From the NCBI RefSeq assembly GCF_004118155.1, contig NZ_SAIQ01000002.1:62001-126000 (forward strand): a DNA stretch of 64,000 bases, read 5' to 3'. A model generated the notes under the pieces. It did not search any database. It saw nothing but the letters and a program-made list of their open reading frames with translations, and was not told where the DNA came from. Source of the DNA: Edaphocola flava. GTDB taxonomy: Bacteria > Bacteroidota > Bacteroidia > Chitinophagales > Chitinophagaceae. Shown one piece after another: positions 18,318 through 26,745 of the stretch; the stretch's first letter is position 1, and every line of letters starts with the position of its first letter. The translations under genes and the position numbers were made by a program.

Positions 18318-19427
18318 ATGAATATTAAATACTGTACATATATCTCTCTTGCCTTACTAACCGGACTGAGCACTGTTGAAGCCTCGGCCCAGGTAGTTGG
18401 AGGGGCGAGGGCATTTGAATTTTTGAATATGTCCAACAGTCCGCACGTCTCTGCATTAGGCGGTCTAGCGCCGGCCAATCCGGAGGCTGATGTCTCTCTG
18501 GCAATGCAGAATCCATCTTTGTACAGACCGGGTATTCACAACCAGCTGTCGGCAAATCATAACCTTTATTATGCAGATATCGGGATCACCAATCTGCAAT
18601 ACGCATATCATTCCCCTAAACTGCAGACCACCTTTGGGGTGGGGGTGCAGAGCATCAACTACGGCACCTTTCAGGCAACAGATATTTACGGAAGCTACCT
18701 GGGTACGGTGAGGGCCAGCGATTTTGCCTTAAATCTGTCTGCTGCCCGCCAGTATAAAGAGCACTGGCGTTATGGAGTTACCCTTAAATGGGCACATTCC
18801 ACACTTGCCGACCGTTCGGCCAGTGCGCTGCTCGGAGATGTTGGGGTTACCTATTTTGATACAGCCAGAGGCATTACGCTGGGTATTGTGGCCAAAAATA
18901 TGGGAGTTACCCTGAAACGGTACAATCCGAATAATCCGGCAGAACCATTGCCGTTTGATCTGCAAATAGGGCTGACCAAATCACTGAAAAATGTACCGCT
19001 GAGGCTATTTGTGGTTGCACACCACCTGTACCAGTGGGACATCCGTTATAACAACCCTGCAGATAAGAAAAGCAATATTTTCGGAGCAGATACCACTGCA
19101 GATAATAAAACATACTTTGCTGATAAACTGTTCCGCCATCTCACGATCGGCGGAGAGCTGACTATAGGTAAACGCCTGGGTATTTCCGTGGCTTATAACC
19201 ACTTGCGCCGTAATGAACTGAGTACCCTGGAGACTAAGGGTCTTGCCGGTTTTTCTTTTGGTGCAGGGCTATACCTCAATAAATTTCAGGTGCATTATGC
19301 ACGCTCCTTTATGGCTACCGCCGGAGCGTATAATGAGTTTGGCCTGAATATAGCTCTTGATAAACTGTTTAAGGTCGGTTCCAAAACAGAACCGTGGCAC
19401 TGGAACAATGATTATCCTAATTGGTAA
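18318..19427 (+). CDS. porQ: Type IX secretion system protein PorQ
   Basis: An outer-membrane beta-barrel protein of the T9SS, linked to PorU and the attachment complex in known systems. A signal peptide ends near ASAQ. The family-typical start of the mature protein is GGARAFEFLNMSNSPHVSALGG, split here as AFEFLNMSN and SPHVSALGG. Alternating strands follow to the C-terminus. Length of 369 aa fits. The T9SS cargo proteins elsewhere in this window are its expected clients. Confidence 0.9.
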   Translation: MNIKYCTYISLALLTGLSTVEASAQVVGGARAFEFLNMSNSPHVSALGGLAPANPEADVSLAMQNPSLYRPGIHNQLSANHNLYYADIGITNLQYAYHSPKLQTTFGVGVQSINYGTFQATDIYGSYLGTVRASDFALNLSAARQYKEHWRYGVTLKWAHSTLADRSASALLGDVGVTYFDTARGITLGIVAKNMGVTLKRYNPNNPAEPLPFDLQIGLTKSLKNVPLRLFVVAHHLYQWDIRYNNPADKKSNIFGADTTADNKTYFADKLFRHLTIGGELTIGKRLGISVAYNHLRRNELSTLETKGLAGFSFGAGLYLNKFQVHYARSFMATAGAYNEFGLNIALDKLFKVGSKTEPWHWNNDYPNW

Positions 19428-19461
19428 TCATTTATTTTGATGGTGGTGTTAGATATTTGGC

Positions 19462-19469
19462 TATTTTTG
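19462..19469 (+). promoter_or_regulatory. Promoter of the MlaD-like gene
   Basis: TATTTTTG (-7), with a TTTG at 19436-19439 lying 22 bp upstream as a possible -33. The ATG is 17 nt downstream. Confidence 0.5.
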
Positions 19470-19486
19470 GGCCCTAAAATCTTTAT

Positions 19487-20470
19487 ATGGCAGAAGGTAA
19501 AAAAAATAATGAGATTAAGATAGGCTTGCTGGCCCTGGGTGCCATTGTCGCATTATTCCTGGGTTTTAATTTTCTGAAAGGAAACAGCTTGTTTGCTAAA
19601 GATAAAGAATACTACGCCTATTACGAAAATGTAGAAGGATTGACTACCGGCAGTAAAGTGCTGGTAAATGGATATAAAATTGGCAAAATCTCAGATATTG
19701 AGATGACCGAAGATCAGAAATTCAAGATTAAAATTACCGTTACGGATGATTTTAAAGTTCCGGTTGGCTCCTTATTACAGGTGACTTCATCTGGCTTATT
19801 ATCTGAGGTAAAAAACCTGGAACTGATTGCCGGCAAGAGTGCGCAGATAGCACCGGAAGGTGCCGTGCTGAAAACAATGGCTGGTTCTGGTATGATGGAT
19901 CAGTTGTCTGAAAACATGCCTTCTGTAATCAGTAATGTAAACAGCGTAATGGCTAATGCAGATACCCTGATGGCCAACCTGAAAGGGGTGGTAACACCAA
20001 GTACAGGACAGCATATCGATCAGAGTGTAGCGGCACTGGAAATCACGATGAAGCAGCTGGAAGTATTGTCCAGAGCTTTATCTCAGCAATCCGGCAACAT
20101 TACTGCGGTTATGGAGAATGCCAATATGACCATGAAAAATACCAATGCACTGACGGCTAATCTGGCTAATAATAATGCTAAGATCAATGCAATTCTGGAG
20201 AATGCACAGGTAGCAACGAATCAGTTATCGCAGGCCAAAATACAGCAGACCATTGATAACCTGGAGGCAACGACTAATAAGCTGAATGGCCTGATGACCA
20301 AACTGGATAACAAAGATGGTACTGTAGGCATGTTGCTGAATGACCCTAAACTGTATGAAAACGTGAACAAAACAGTTAAAGAATTGGGTGAACTGTCTGC
20401 AGATCTCAAGGCACATCCCTCACGCTATATCAACATTTCGGTATTCCCGTCAAAAGCAAGAAAAGACTAA
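19487..20470 (+). CDS. mlaD: MCE/MlaD-family lipid transport protein
   Basis: A 327-aa inner-membrane protein with one N-terminal transmembrane helix (LLALGAIVALFLGFNFL), an MCE domain (about 38-115, ENVEGLTTGSKVLVNGYKIG) and a long helical C-terminus rich in Asn and Ala. MlaD binds phospholipid and works with an ABC transporter (MlaE/MlaF) moving lipids between membranes. Those partners are not in the window next to it. It is the substrate-binding component by homology. Confidence 0.88.
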   Translation: MAEGKKNNEIKIGLLALGAIVALFLGFNFLKGNSLFAKDKEYYAYYENVEGLTTGSKVLVNGYKIGKISDIEMTEDQKFKIKITVTDDFKVPVGSLLQVTSSGLLSEVKNLELIAGKSAQIAPEGAVLKTMAGSGMMDQLSENMPSVISNVNSVMANADTLMANLKGVVTPSTGQHIDQSVAALEITMKQLEVLSRALSQQSGNITAVMENANMTMKNTNALTANLANNNAKINAILENAQVATNQLSQAKIQQTIDNLEATTNKLNGLMTKLDNKDGTVGMLLNDPKLYENVNKTVKELGELSADLKAHPSRYINISVFPSKARKD

Positions 20471-20483
20471 ACAACTTAATAAT

Positions 20484-20531
20484 ATAAACGAAAAGATCTC
20501 ATACAGGCCTGTATGAGATCTTTTCGTTTAT
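20484..20531 (+). terminator. Terminator after mlaD
   Basis: A perfect palindrome with 24-bp arms centred on AGG|CCT, ending in TTTTCGTTT. It is unusually long for an intrinsic terminator. Confidence 0.85.
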
Positions 20532-20582
20532 AAGCTGTTGTAAAATGCACTATTTTAGCAATTAAATTAAAACAGTATAACT

Positions 20583-21227
20583 ATGAATGTGTACTCTATT
20601 GGCATCCTCTACGAAGAATTTGTAATGATCATCCTATCCATTGTGATCGGGTTGGCCATTGGTGCAGAGAGAGAGTATAAAGGCAAGTCTGCCGGCCTGC
20701 GTACATTTATACTGGTCTCTTTCGGGTCCTGTATGTTTACCATTCTGTCTATAAAGATAGGAGTGCAGAGCTATGATCGTATTGCGGCCAATGTCATAAC
20801 CGGTATCGGTTTTCTGGGTGCGGGGGTAATCTTCAAAGAAGATAACAAGGTAGGCGGTATTACCACTGCAACTACTATCTGGGCTACAGCCTCTCTGGGT
20901 ATGTGTGCCGGCTCCGGGCATTTGTACCTGGCCATCCTGGGTACGATCATTGTACTGGTGGTATTGGCATTCCTTTTTCCGTTACAAAGATTAATCGATG
21001 ATCGTAATCGTGTGAGGCTGTATAAAATCAGTACTGCCAATCTTGATGATGTTGCCTATTGTCAGCAATTGTTTGAGCAGCATAAACTGCGCTATACGCT
21101 GGAAGGACAAAAAAATACTGAAAGTGTGCTTAACAGCAGCTGGACGGTAGCGGGTAAGCGCTCTGATCATGATGCCTTTACCCGGGAGCTGATCGTCAGT
21201 CCTAAAATCAAGGCATTTCAATTTTAA
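20583..21227 (+). CDS. MgtC/SapB family membrane protein
   Basis: A 214-aa protein with four or five N-terminal transmembrane helices. MgtC motifs are IGLAIGAEREYKGKSAGLRT, ITGIGFLGAGVIFKE and GITTATTIWATASLG. A cytoplasmic C-terminal domain of about 70 aa follows, resembling the ACT-like tail of MgtC. Relatives act in low-Mg2+ adaptation and may regulate other transporters; the role here is unknown. Confidence 0.9.
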   Translation: MNVYSIGILYEEFVMIILSIVIGLAIGAEREYKGKSAGLRTFILVSFGSCMFTILSIKIGVQSYDRIAANVITGIGFLGAGVIFKEDNKVGGITTATTIWATASLGMCAGSGHLYLAILGTIIVLVVLAFLFPLQRLIDDRNRVRLYKISTANLDDVAYCQQLFEQHKLRYTLEGQKNTESVLNSSWTVAGKRSDHDAFTRELIVSPKIKAFQF

Positions 21228-21231
21228 ATAT

Positions 21232-21257
21232 AAAAGGCGCTGTGCACAGCGCCTTTT
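21232..21257. terminator. Bidirectional terminator after the MgtC-like gene
   Basis: A perfect 13-bp-arm palindrome (AAAAGGCGCTGTG with its complement). It is shared with the convergent small secreted gene. Confidence 0.85.
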
Positions 21258-21272
21258 TAGTGTGATTTGTAT

Positions 21273-21590
21273 CTAATCTTTCTTTGCCTTCAGTTTTCTG
21301 GCCAGTTCTTCCTGGCATGGGAGCGTGTCGTCCAGCAGCTTTTTCATTTGTTCTGCGTCCAGGTTCTCGCCTATTACAGCCAGATCTTCGTATGAATACT
21401 TCTTTAATAAGCGTTCCAGTGTACAGTTACAATACTCCTTAGCCAGTTTTTCAGAAATTGTGCCTTCTTTTGTTGCAGAGTTGACACAGGCATTTATATA
21501 GGATTTTTTAAAGGCCTTTTCTTCTTTCCTATTCTGGGCAGACAAGGTAAAGGGTAGCAGGATCAGGGCTGATAATAAGATCTTTTTCAT
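21273..21590 (-). CDS. Small secreted cysteine-containing protein (copy 2)
   Basis: A 105-aa protein with a signal peptide (MKKILLSALILLPFTLSAQ). The mature part is helical and has four Cys, in NACVNSAT, EYCNCTLE and LPCQEEL, and ends in a Lys-rich tail. It is clearly a paralog of its upstream neighbour, 54 nt away, with the same cysteine spacing. No function is recognised; disulfide bonding or metal binding is possible. Confidence 0.75.
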   Translation of the reverse strand: MKKILLSALILLPFTLSAQNRKEEKAFKKSYINACVNSATKEGTISEKLAKEYCNCTLERLLKKYSYEDLAVIGENLDAEQMKKLLDDTLPCQEELARKLKAKKD

Positions 21591-21644
21591 TTATAGCATT
21601 GTTTAGGTTTATGTAACAGGATGGCTTGATTTCAATGAAGCTTA

Positions 21645-21968
21645 TTAATCTTTATTTTTTTTCAGCTTCTTGACCAGTTCATCCAGGCAGGGCTGTGTCG
21701 CTGCACGCATAATCGCTGCTGATTCTTCCTCGCCTTTCTCCGAAATGGCGGTTACTTCATCCATGGTGTACTTTTTAGACAGGAGCTCAAAAGAACAGGC
21801 ACAGTATTCTTTTGCCATCTTTTCGGAAATATCACCACCTTCTGTGGCAGAACCGACGCAGGCATCCATGAATTCTTTTTTAAACTCTTCCGTGTATGTT
21901 TTTTGTTTATTCTGTGCCAATACCGAAAGGGGCAGAAGGGCTAAAGCGGAAAGTAGAATTATCTTCAT
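21645..21968 (-). CDS. Small secreted cysteine-containing protein (copy 1)
   Basis: A 107-aa paralog of the next gene downstream on the minus strand. It has a signal peptide (MKIILLSALALLPLSVLAQ) and the same pattern of Cys: DACVGSAT, EYCACSFE and QPCLDEL. The shared core is G-x-ISEK(L/M)AKEYC. The pair probably arose by tandem duplication and is likely exported to the periplasm. Confidence 0.75.
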   Translation of the reverse strand: MKIILLSALALLPLSVLAQNKQKTYTEEFKKEFMDACVGSATEGGDISEKMAKEYCACSFELLSKKYTMDEVTAISEKGEEESAAIMRAATQPCLDELVKKLKKNKD

Positions 21969-22094
21969 AAAAAATGGTTGTGTTTAAGTGAATATGCAGA
22001 ATGAAGGTACAAAAATTACAGTGTTTCTTGATAAAGGAGCGATGGATTTGCCTGATTTATATGTTTTTTGTATTATATATACCCGGATTGCATA

Positions 22095-22113
22095 CAATTA
22101 TTGCTAATAATTG
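22095..22113. promoter_or_regulatory. Inverted repeat upstream of gapA
   Basis: CAATTATT-GCT-AATAATTG has 8-bp perfect arms. It lies about 45 bp upstream of the gapA -7 element, a position that would suit an activator site. Confidence 0.35.
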
Positions 22114-22154
22114 GCTAAATCCCCTCTTGTCCCTTATGTAATATTTATTTTGCA

Positions 22155-22162
22155 TACCTTTG
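22155..22162 (+). promoter_or_regulatory. -7 promoter element of gapA
   Basis: TACCTTTG. The ATG at 22202 lies 39 nt downstream. The position rules out the longer upstream reading frame as the real start. Confidence 0.6.
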
Positions 22163-22201
22163 CACAAATTTTCATTCACACCCATTAAATTTTTTATAAA
22201 A

Positions 22202-23215
22202 ATGAGTAAAGTAAAAGTGGCCATCAATGGTTTCGGTCGTATCGGACGTTTAGCTTTCCGTCAAATCTTCAACCTGGAAGGTATTGAGGTAGTTGCCATC
22301 AACGATTTAACCAAACCAAATGTGTTGGCGCATTTATTAAAATACGACACTGCTCAGGGTCGTTTCAACCAGGACGTTACCAGCTCTGATAATGCAATTA
22401 CAGTAAACGGTAATGAAATCAAAATATATGCAGAGAAAGATCCTGCAAATATTCCTTGGGGACAACATGAGGTAGATGTGGTATTAGAGTGTACCGGCTT
22501 CTTTACTGATGCTGATAAAGCTCAAGCTCACATTACTGCAGGTGCTAAAAAAGTAGTAATTTCTGCTCCTGCTACCGGTGATTTGAAAACTGTAGTATTC
22601 AACGTAAACCACGATATCCTGGATGGTTCTGAAACAGTAATCAGCTGTGCATCTTGTACAACTAACTGTCTGGCTCCAATGGCTAAAGCGCTGCACGATA
22701 ACTTTGAAATCAAAGTTGGTCAGATGACTACCGTACACGCGTACACTAACGATCAGAACACACTGGATGCTCCTCACTCAAAAGGTGATCTGCGCCGTGC
22801 TCGTGCTGCTGCAGAAAACATCATCCCTAACTCTACAGGTGCTGCAAAAGCAATCGGTTTAGTATTACCTGCACTGAAAGGTTTACTGGATGGTGGTGCA
22901 CAACGTGTTCCTACTGTTACAGGTTCTCTGACTGAATTAACTACCGTTGTGGGTAAAAAAGTAACTGCTGAAGAAGTAAATGCTGCAATGAAAGCTGCTG
23001 CTAACGAATCTTTCGGTTACAACGAAGATGAAATCGTTTCCAGCGATATCATCGGTACTTCTTACGGTTCTCTGTTCGATGCTACACAAACTAAAGTAGT
23101 AACTGTTGGCGATTACCAAATGGTAAAAACAGTTAGCTGGTATGATAACGAAATGAGCTATGTATCTCAACTGGTTCGTACCGTTAAATACTTCGCACAA
23201 CTGATCTCTAAATAA
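22202..23215 (+). CDS. gapA: Glyceraldehyde-3-phosphate dehydrogenase, type I
   Basis: Glycolytic and gluconeogenic NAD-dependent enzyme. It has the Rossmann motif [16 protein letters not shown]-specifying Asp in INDLTKP, and the active site [12 protein letters not shown] with catalytic C152. HAYTNDQN and WYDNEMSY are also present. The length of 337 aa is normal. Codon choice (many GCT, GGT, GTA, AAC) differs from neighbours and fits very high expression. Confidence 0.97.
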   Translation: MSKVKVAINGFGRIGRLAFRQIFNLEGIEVVAINDLTKPNVLAHLLKYDTAQGRFNQDVTSSDNAITVNGNEIKIYAEKDPANIPWGQHEVDVVLECTGFFTDADKAQAHITAGAKKVVISAPATGDLKTVVFNVNHDILDGSETVISCASCTTNCLAPMAKALHDNFEIKVGQMTTVHAYTNDQNTLDAPHSKGDLRRARAAAENIIPNSTGAAKAIGLVLPALKGLLDGGAQRVPTVTGSLTELTTVVGKKVTAEEVNAAMKAAANESFGYNEDEIVSSDIIGTSYGSLFDATQTKVVTVGDYQMVKTVSWYDNEMSYVSQLVRTVKYFAQLISK

Positions 23216-23236
23216 GATTTAGTCTGACGATAAATG

Positions 23237-23264
23237 CAAAGGCCGGTTATAAAACCGGCCTTTG
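23237..23264 (+). terminator. Terminator after gapA
   Basis: 12-bp stem (CAAAGGCCGGTT with its complement), ATAA loop, followed by TCTTTT. Confidence 0.9.
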
Positions 23265-23278
23265 TCTTTTTATTACCC

Positions 23279-23286
23279 TAACTTTG
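23279..23286 (+). promoter_or_regulatory. -7 promoter element of rhlE
   Basis: TAACTTTG, 47 nt before the rhlE ATG and just after the gapA terminator. Confidence 0.5.
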
Positions 23287-23333
23287 CAGCAATAATTTTA
23301 ATTTTTCCCCGATAAATACCCGATTAAGCATAT

Positions 23334-24566
23334 ATGAAGTTTGAACAATACCAGATAGCCACAGAACTGAAAAGAGGCCTTGAAGAACTGGGTTTCCGGA
23401 AACCGACTGATATTCAGTTTAAGACCATCGGACCAGTACTGCAGGGCAATGATGTGCTGGCAGTAGCGCAGACAGGTACCGGTAAGACGGCCGCTTTTGT
23501 GATACCGATATTGCACAAACTGATGTATGTAAAACATCCGCCACAGGAAAATGAAGCCAAATGCCTGGTAATGGTGCCTACGCGCGAACTGGCCATTCAG
23601 ATTGCCAGCGTATTCCGCAGCATAGGAAAGTATACAAGGATGAAGACTACCGTCTTGCTGGGTGGGGTAGAGCAGGATCACCAGATCGAGCAATTGCAGA
23701 ATGGTACCGATATCCTGATTGCTACTCCGGGTCGTATGTTTGACCTGATCTACCAGAAAAAACTGAACCTTAACCACACCGAGATACTGGTACTGGATGA
23801 GGCCGATCTGATGCTGGACTATGGCTTTATCAAAGATATACGTGATGTGATCAAGTTTCTGCCGGATTACCGTCAGACCCTGTTCTTCTCTGCAACGATC
23901 AATAGTGAGATCAAAGAGATTGCCTACAGCATTGTGCGCAACCCGATCCGTATACAGATCTCTCCGAAAGATCCTGTGTCGAAAAATGTTACCCACTTCG
24001 TGGCACATATAGAGAAGGATGATAAACGCTTCTTCCTGGAGCGACTGGTAAGAGAACACCCCGAAGCTAAAATATTGATTTTTGTGCGTACCAAAGTGCG
24101 TGCAGAGCGTGTTGCAGCAGCGATGGACCGGGTAGAGATCAAAACCCTGACCATGCACAGTGGCAAAGATCAGAAAGAACGTGCAGAGATTATGGATGCG
24201 TTTAAATCGGGTGAGGTAAAATTACTGATTACGACCGACCTGAATGCTCGTGGTGTAGATATTCCTAATGTGGATTATGTGGTCAATTATGACCTGCCGG
24301 ATGAGTCTGAAAATTATGTACACCGTGTTGGACGTACCGGTCGTGGCATGGCTAAGGGGATCGCTTATACCTTCTGCAGCAAAGATGAGCTGGCTATACT
24401 GAAAGATATTGAGCAATACCTGGGTAAGAAGATCAACGAACTGGAGATCGATGCAGCTACCTATTCAGACACCATTGTATTTACAGAAGACGTAAAGGAC
24501 AATAACTGGAAAGCACTGATGAAAGCCGAAGAGGAGTACCTGGAAAAGAAGAAAAAGAAGAAATAA
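23334..24566 (+). CDS. rhlE: DEAD-box RNA helicase, RhlE-like
   Basis: ATP-dependent RNA helicase with all core motifs: Q-motif (GFRKPTDIQ), Walker A (AQTGTGKT), PTRELAIQ, TPGR, DEAD within VLDEADLM, SAT, and the C-terminal RGVDIPNVDYVVNYDLP and HRVGRTGR. The tail is short and ends in a Lys run. Length of 410 aa fits RhlE-like proteins active in ribosome assembly or cold adaptation; assignment within the family is tentative. Confidence 0.9.
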   Translation: MKFEQYQIATELKRGLEELGFRKPTDIQFKTIGPVLQGNDVLAVAQTGTGKTAAFVIPILHKLMYVKHPPQENEAKCLVMVPTRELAIQIASVFRSIGKYTRMKTTVLLGGVEQDHQIEQLQNGTDILIATPGRMFDLIYQKKLNLNHTEILVLDEADLMLDYGFIKDIRDVIKFLPDYRQTLFFSATINSEIKEIAYSIVRNPIRIQISPKDPVSKNVTHFVAHIEKDDKRFFLERLVREHPEAKILIFVRTKVRAERVAAAMDRVEIKTLTMHSGKDQKERAEIMDAFKSGEVKLLITTDLNARGVDIPNVDYVVNYDLPDESENYVHRVGRTGRGMAKGIAYTFCSKDELAILKDIEQYLGKKINELEIDAATYSDTIVFTEDVKDNNWKALMKAEEEYLEKKKKKK

Positions 24567-24573
24567 TATAGGT

Positions 24574-24601
24574 AAAAAGGAGGGCAGTCGCCCTCCTTTT
24601 T
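24574..24601. terminator. Bidirectional terminator after rhlE
   Basis: 12-bp stem (AAAAAGGAGGGC with its complement), AGTC loop, T run. The convergent beta-barrel gene ends just downstream. Confidence 0.9.
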
Positions 24602-24622
24602 TTATGCTCTTTTATCAGGATT

Positions 24623-25237
24623 TTATAGTCCGAAACCAACACCCAGCTGGATGTGCTGCGTTCTCCAGCGTTCATCTACCGTAGTATTATTGCGGTCAGA
24701 AATGCCGAATGCATAGCGTGCCGATACGTTAAGATGCAGCGGCAGCCTTATTTTCAGGCCTACAACACCAGATACATAACTTTCTTTGTAAACATTCTTC
24801 ACTTCAGTAAGGATATTATCCTTGTCACTCATGTCCACCACTTTGGTAAATTGTGGGCCAAACTCCAGCCAGGTAGCCGGGAATACTTTAACTCCCAACA
24901 ATACCGGCACAGATAATTCTGTAAAATCAAATGCTGCATTGCGCACCTGCTCCTTGCCATTCTGGATATAGGCGTGGTAAATATCATTAAAGTTATCGCC
25001 GGTAATCATGCGCGTCTGGGTAAATAAACCTTCTGCCACCAGGCTCATTTTCTCGCCCCTGATGCCCAGGTATACCCCGCCGAACGGGAAAACCTTGTAG
25101 TTATTTTCAATTTGATCACCGGTTGTTCGGTAAACGTTGGCTCCGATTTTAATTCCGGCCATAGGCTCTTGTGCTATTGCCGTAAGCGACAGACAAGCGG
25201 CACCAACAGTGGCCAGGAATGTACTTATTTTCTGCAT
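24623..25237 (-). CDS. Outer-membrane beta-barrel protein (PorT-like domain)
   Basis: A 204-aa protein with a signal peptide (ending LTAIAQ). Amphipathic strands such as AGIKIGANVYRTT, FPFGGVYLGIRG and LSVPVLLGVKVFP lead to the C-terminal HIQLGVGFGL with a final aromatic/hydrophobic strand. This is the usual small OMP_b-brl_2 type of Bacteroidota; function is unknown. It lies 5 nt downstream of folC, so cotranscription is likely. Confidence 0.82.
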   Translation of the reverse strand: MQKISTFLATVGAACLSLTAIAQEPMAGIKIGANVYRTTGDQIENNYKVFPFGGVYLGIRGEKMSLVAEGLFTQTRMITGDNFNDIYHAYIQNGKEQVRNAAFDFTELSVPVLLGVKVFPATWLEFGPQFTKVVDMSDKDNILTEVKNVYKESYVSGVVGLKIRLPLHLNVSARYAFGISDRNNTTVDERWRTQHIQLGVGFGL

Positions 25238-25242
25238 AGTTC

Positions 25243-26571
25243 TTATTTTTTTATTTTATCTAAGTAGTCCAGGGCCTCTCCAACTATGAAGAAGCTGCCG
25301 GTAATTAAAATAGTGTCTTCTTCCTGTGCATGGCTCAGTGCTGCAGCTACAGCTGCGGTTACTGTATCATATGCTGCACCCTGAAGATGCTGTTCTGCTG
25401 CGATTTGGGTAAGGGTTGCCGCAGGTAAGGCACGGGGTACCTGTGCCTGTGTGAAGTAGTACCTGGCTGTTGCGGGCATGATGGACAGGGCTTGTGGAAC
25501 ATCTTTATCTGCAACAAATCCGGTAACGATGTGTAAGTTACCACTTTTAAAGACAGCTTGCTCCAACTGGCCTATAATTGTATGAATACCATCGGGGTTA
25601 TGGGCCACATCAAGAACAATATTCGGTCCTGTCTGAATCCAGTCCCAGCGGCCTCGTAAACCTGTCGATTTTTTTACGGATTGCAGTGCATCAATACAGA
25701 TCTCTTCTGATACGTTCCAACCCTTTTGCTGCATCAGGCGGACAGCCGTTAGTGCTGTAATAATATTCTGTGCCTGGAAATTGCCCAGCAGATCGGTCTT
25801 CACGTTCAGGATACTCATCTGCGCCTTATCAACGATCTTCAGTTCCTGAGTACTGGCCGATCGGCCGGCGTATACGGCATCGAATAATTTGTCTGCAAAT
25901 ACAAGGCTGGTCTGGTTTAAGATCGCCACTTTAGAAAACACTGGTTCTGTTTCCGGTTGGCTCAATCCGATCACTACGGGTATGCCGGGTTTGATAATAC
26001 CTGCTTTTTCGCCTGCAATTTTCGCCAGCGTATCGCCCAGTATCTGCGTATGGTCCAGGCTGATATTGGTAATGACCGATAGTTCCGGTATAATAATATT
26101 AGTACTGTCCCAGGTACCACCCAGTCCGGTTTCAATAATAGCAATGTCTACCGCTTCGTCGGCAAATACCTGGAAAGCCATAGCCACATTCAATTCGAAG
26201 TAGGAAGGTTTGATCTCTGTGATCAGCTCTGTATGGTCATTGATAAATGCAGCGAGTTGCGCCTCCGTAATGGGCATGCCATTGATGCGAATGCGCTCAC
26301 GGATATCTATGAGGTGCGGAGAGGTATATAAACCGGTTTTATAACCTGCCTTTTGAAAGGTTGCTGCCAGGATATGGCTGGTACTGCCTTTCCCATTTGT
26401 ACCGGCGATATGAATGCTTTTGAATTTTTGTTCCGGATGGTCAAGGTGGGCTACCAGAGCTTTAATCTTGTCCAGGCTTGGGTTTAAAGCCTTTTCGCCT
26501 ATCTTGGAGAACATAGGCAATTGATCCATCATAAAGGATACCGCTTCGGTATATGATAATTGCTGCTTCAA
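25243..26571 (-). CDS. folC: Folylpolyglutamate synthase/dihydrofolate synthase FolC
   Basis: ATP-dependent ligase adding glutamate to dihydropteroate or folates (Mur ligase superfamily). Motifs are the P-loop HIAGTNGKGSTSHIL, LYTSPHLIDIRERI, IIETGLGGTWDSTN, ISLDHTQILG, KAGIIKPGIPVV and LDVAHNPDG. Length of 442 aa is normal. Confidence 0.95.
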   Translation of the reverse strand: MKQQLSYTEAVSFMMDQLPMFSKIGEKALNPSLDKIKALVAHLDHPEQKFKSIHIAGTNGKGSTSHILAATFQKAGYKTGLYTSPHLIDIRERIRINGMPITEAQLAAFINDHTELITEIKPSYFELNVAMAFQVFADEAVDIAIIETGLGGTWDSTNIIIPELSVITNISLDHTQILGDTLAKIAGEKAGIIKPGIPVVIGLSQPETEPVFSKVAILNQTSLVFADKLFDAVYAGRSASTQELKIVDKAQMSILNVKTDLLGNFQAQNIITALTAVRLMQQKGWNVSEEICIDALQSVKKSTGLRGRWDWIQTGPNIVLDVAHNPDGIHTIIGQLEQAVFKSGNLHIVTGFVADKDVPQALSIMPATARYYFTQAQVPRALPAATLTQIAAEQHLQGAAYDTVTAAVAAALSHAQEEDTILITGSFFIVGEALDYLDKIKK

Positions 26572-26590
26572 CGAAAATAATTATGAAGCA

Positions 26591-26598
26591 CAAAAGTA
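26591..26598 (-). promoter_or_regulatory. -7 promoter element of folC
   Basis: TACTTTTG on the minus strand, 19 nt before the folC ATG. Confidence 0.5.
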
Positions 26599-26745
26599 TT
26601 GTAACAAAACATGTTATGCGTCAAAATAAACAAATTGTAAAAAAAAATATTTTTTTATTAGCATTTTTTGTATAATTTCATCTTCTATAATTTAACCGAT
26701 TATTAAAATAGCATTATTTAACTGTTAAAAAACACGTTGTTGAAA

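Noticed and set aside
22160-22201. Longer gapA start
   Set aside because: It begins within the -7 promoter element, and homology starts at the ATG at 22202.
23298-24158. 286-codon frame antisense to rhlE
   Set aside because: It mirrors the helicase codons and crosses the rhlE start; no signal or motif.
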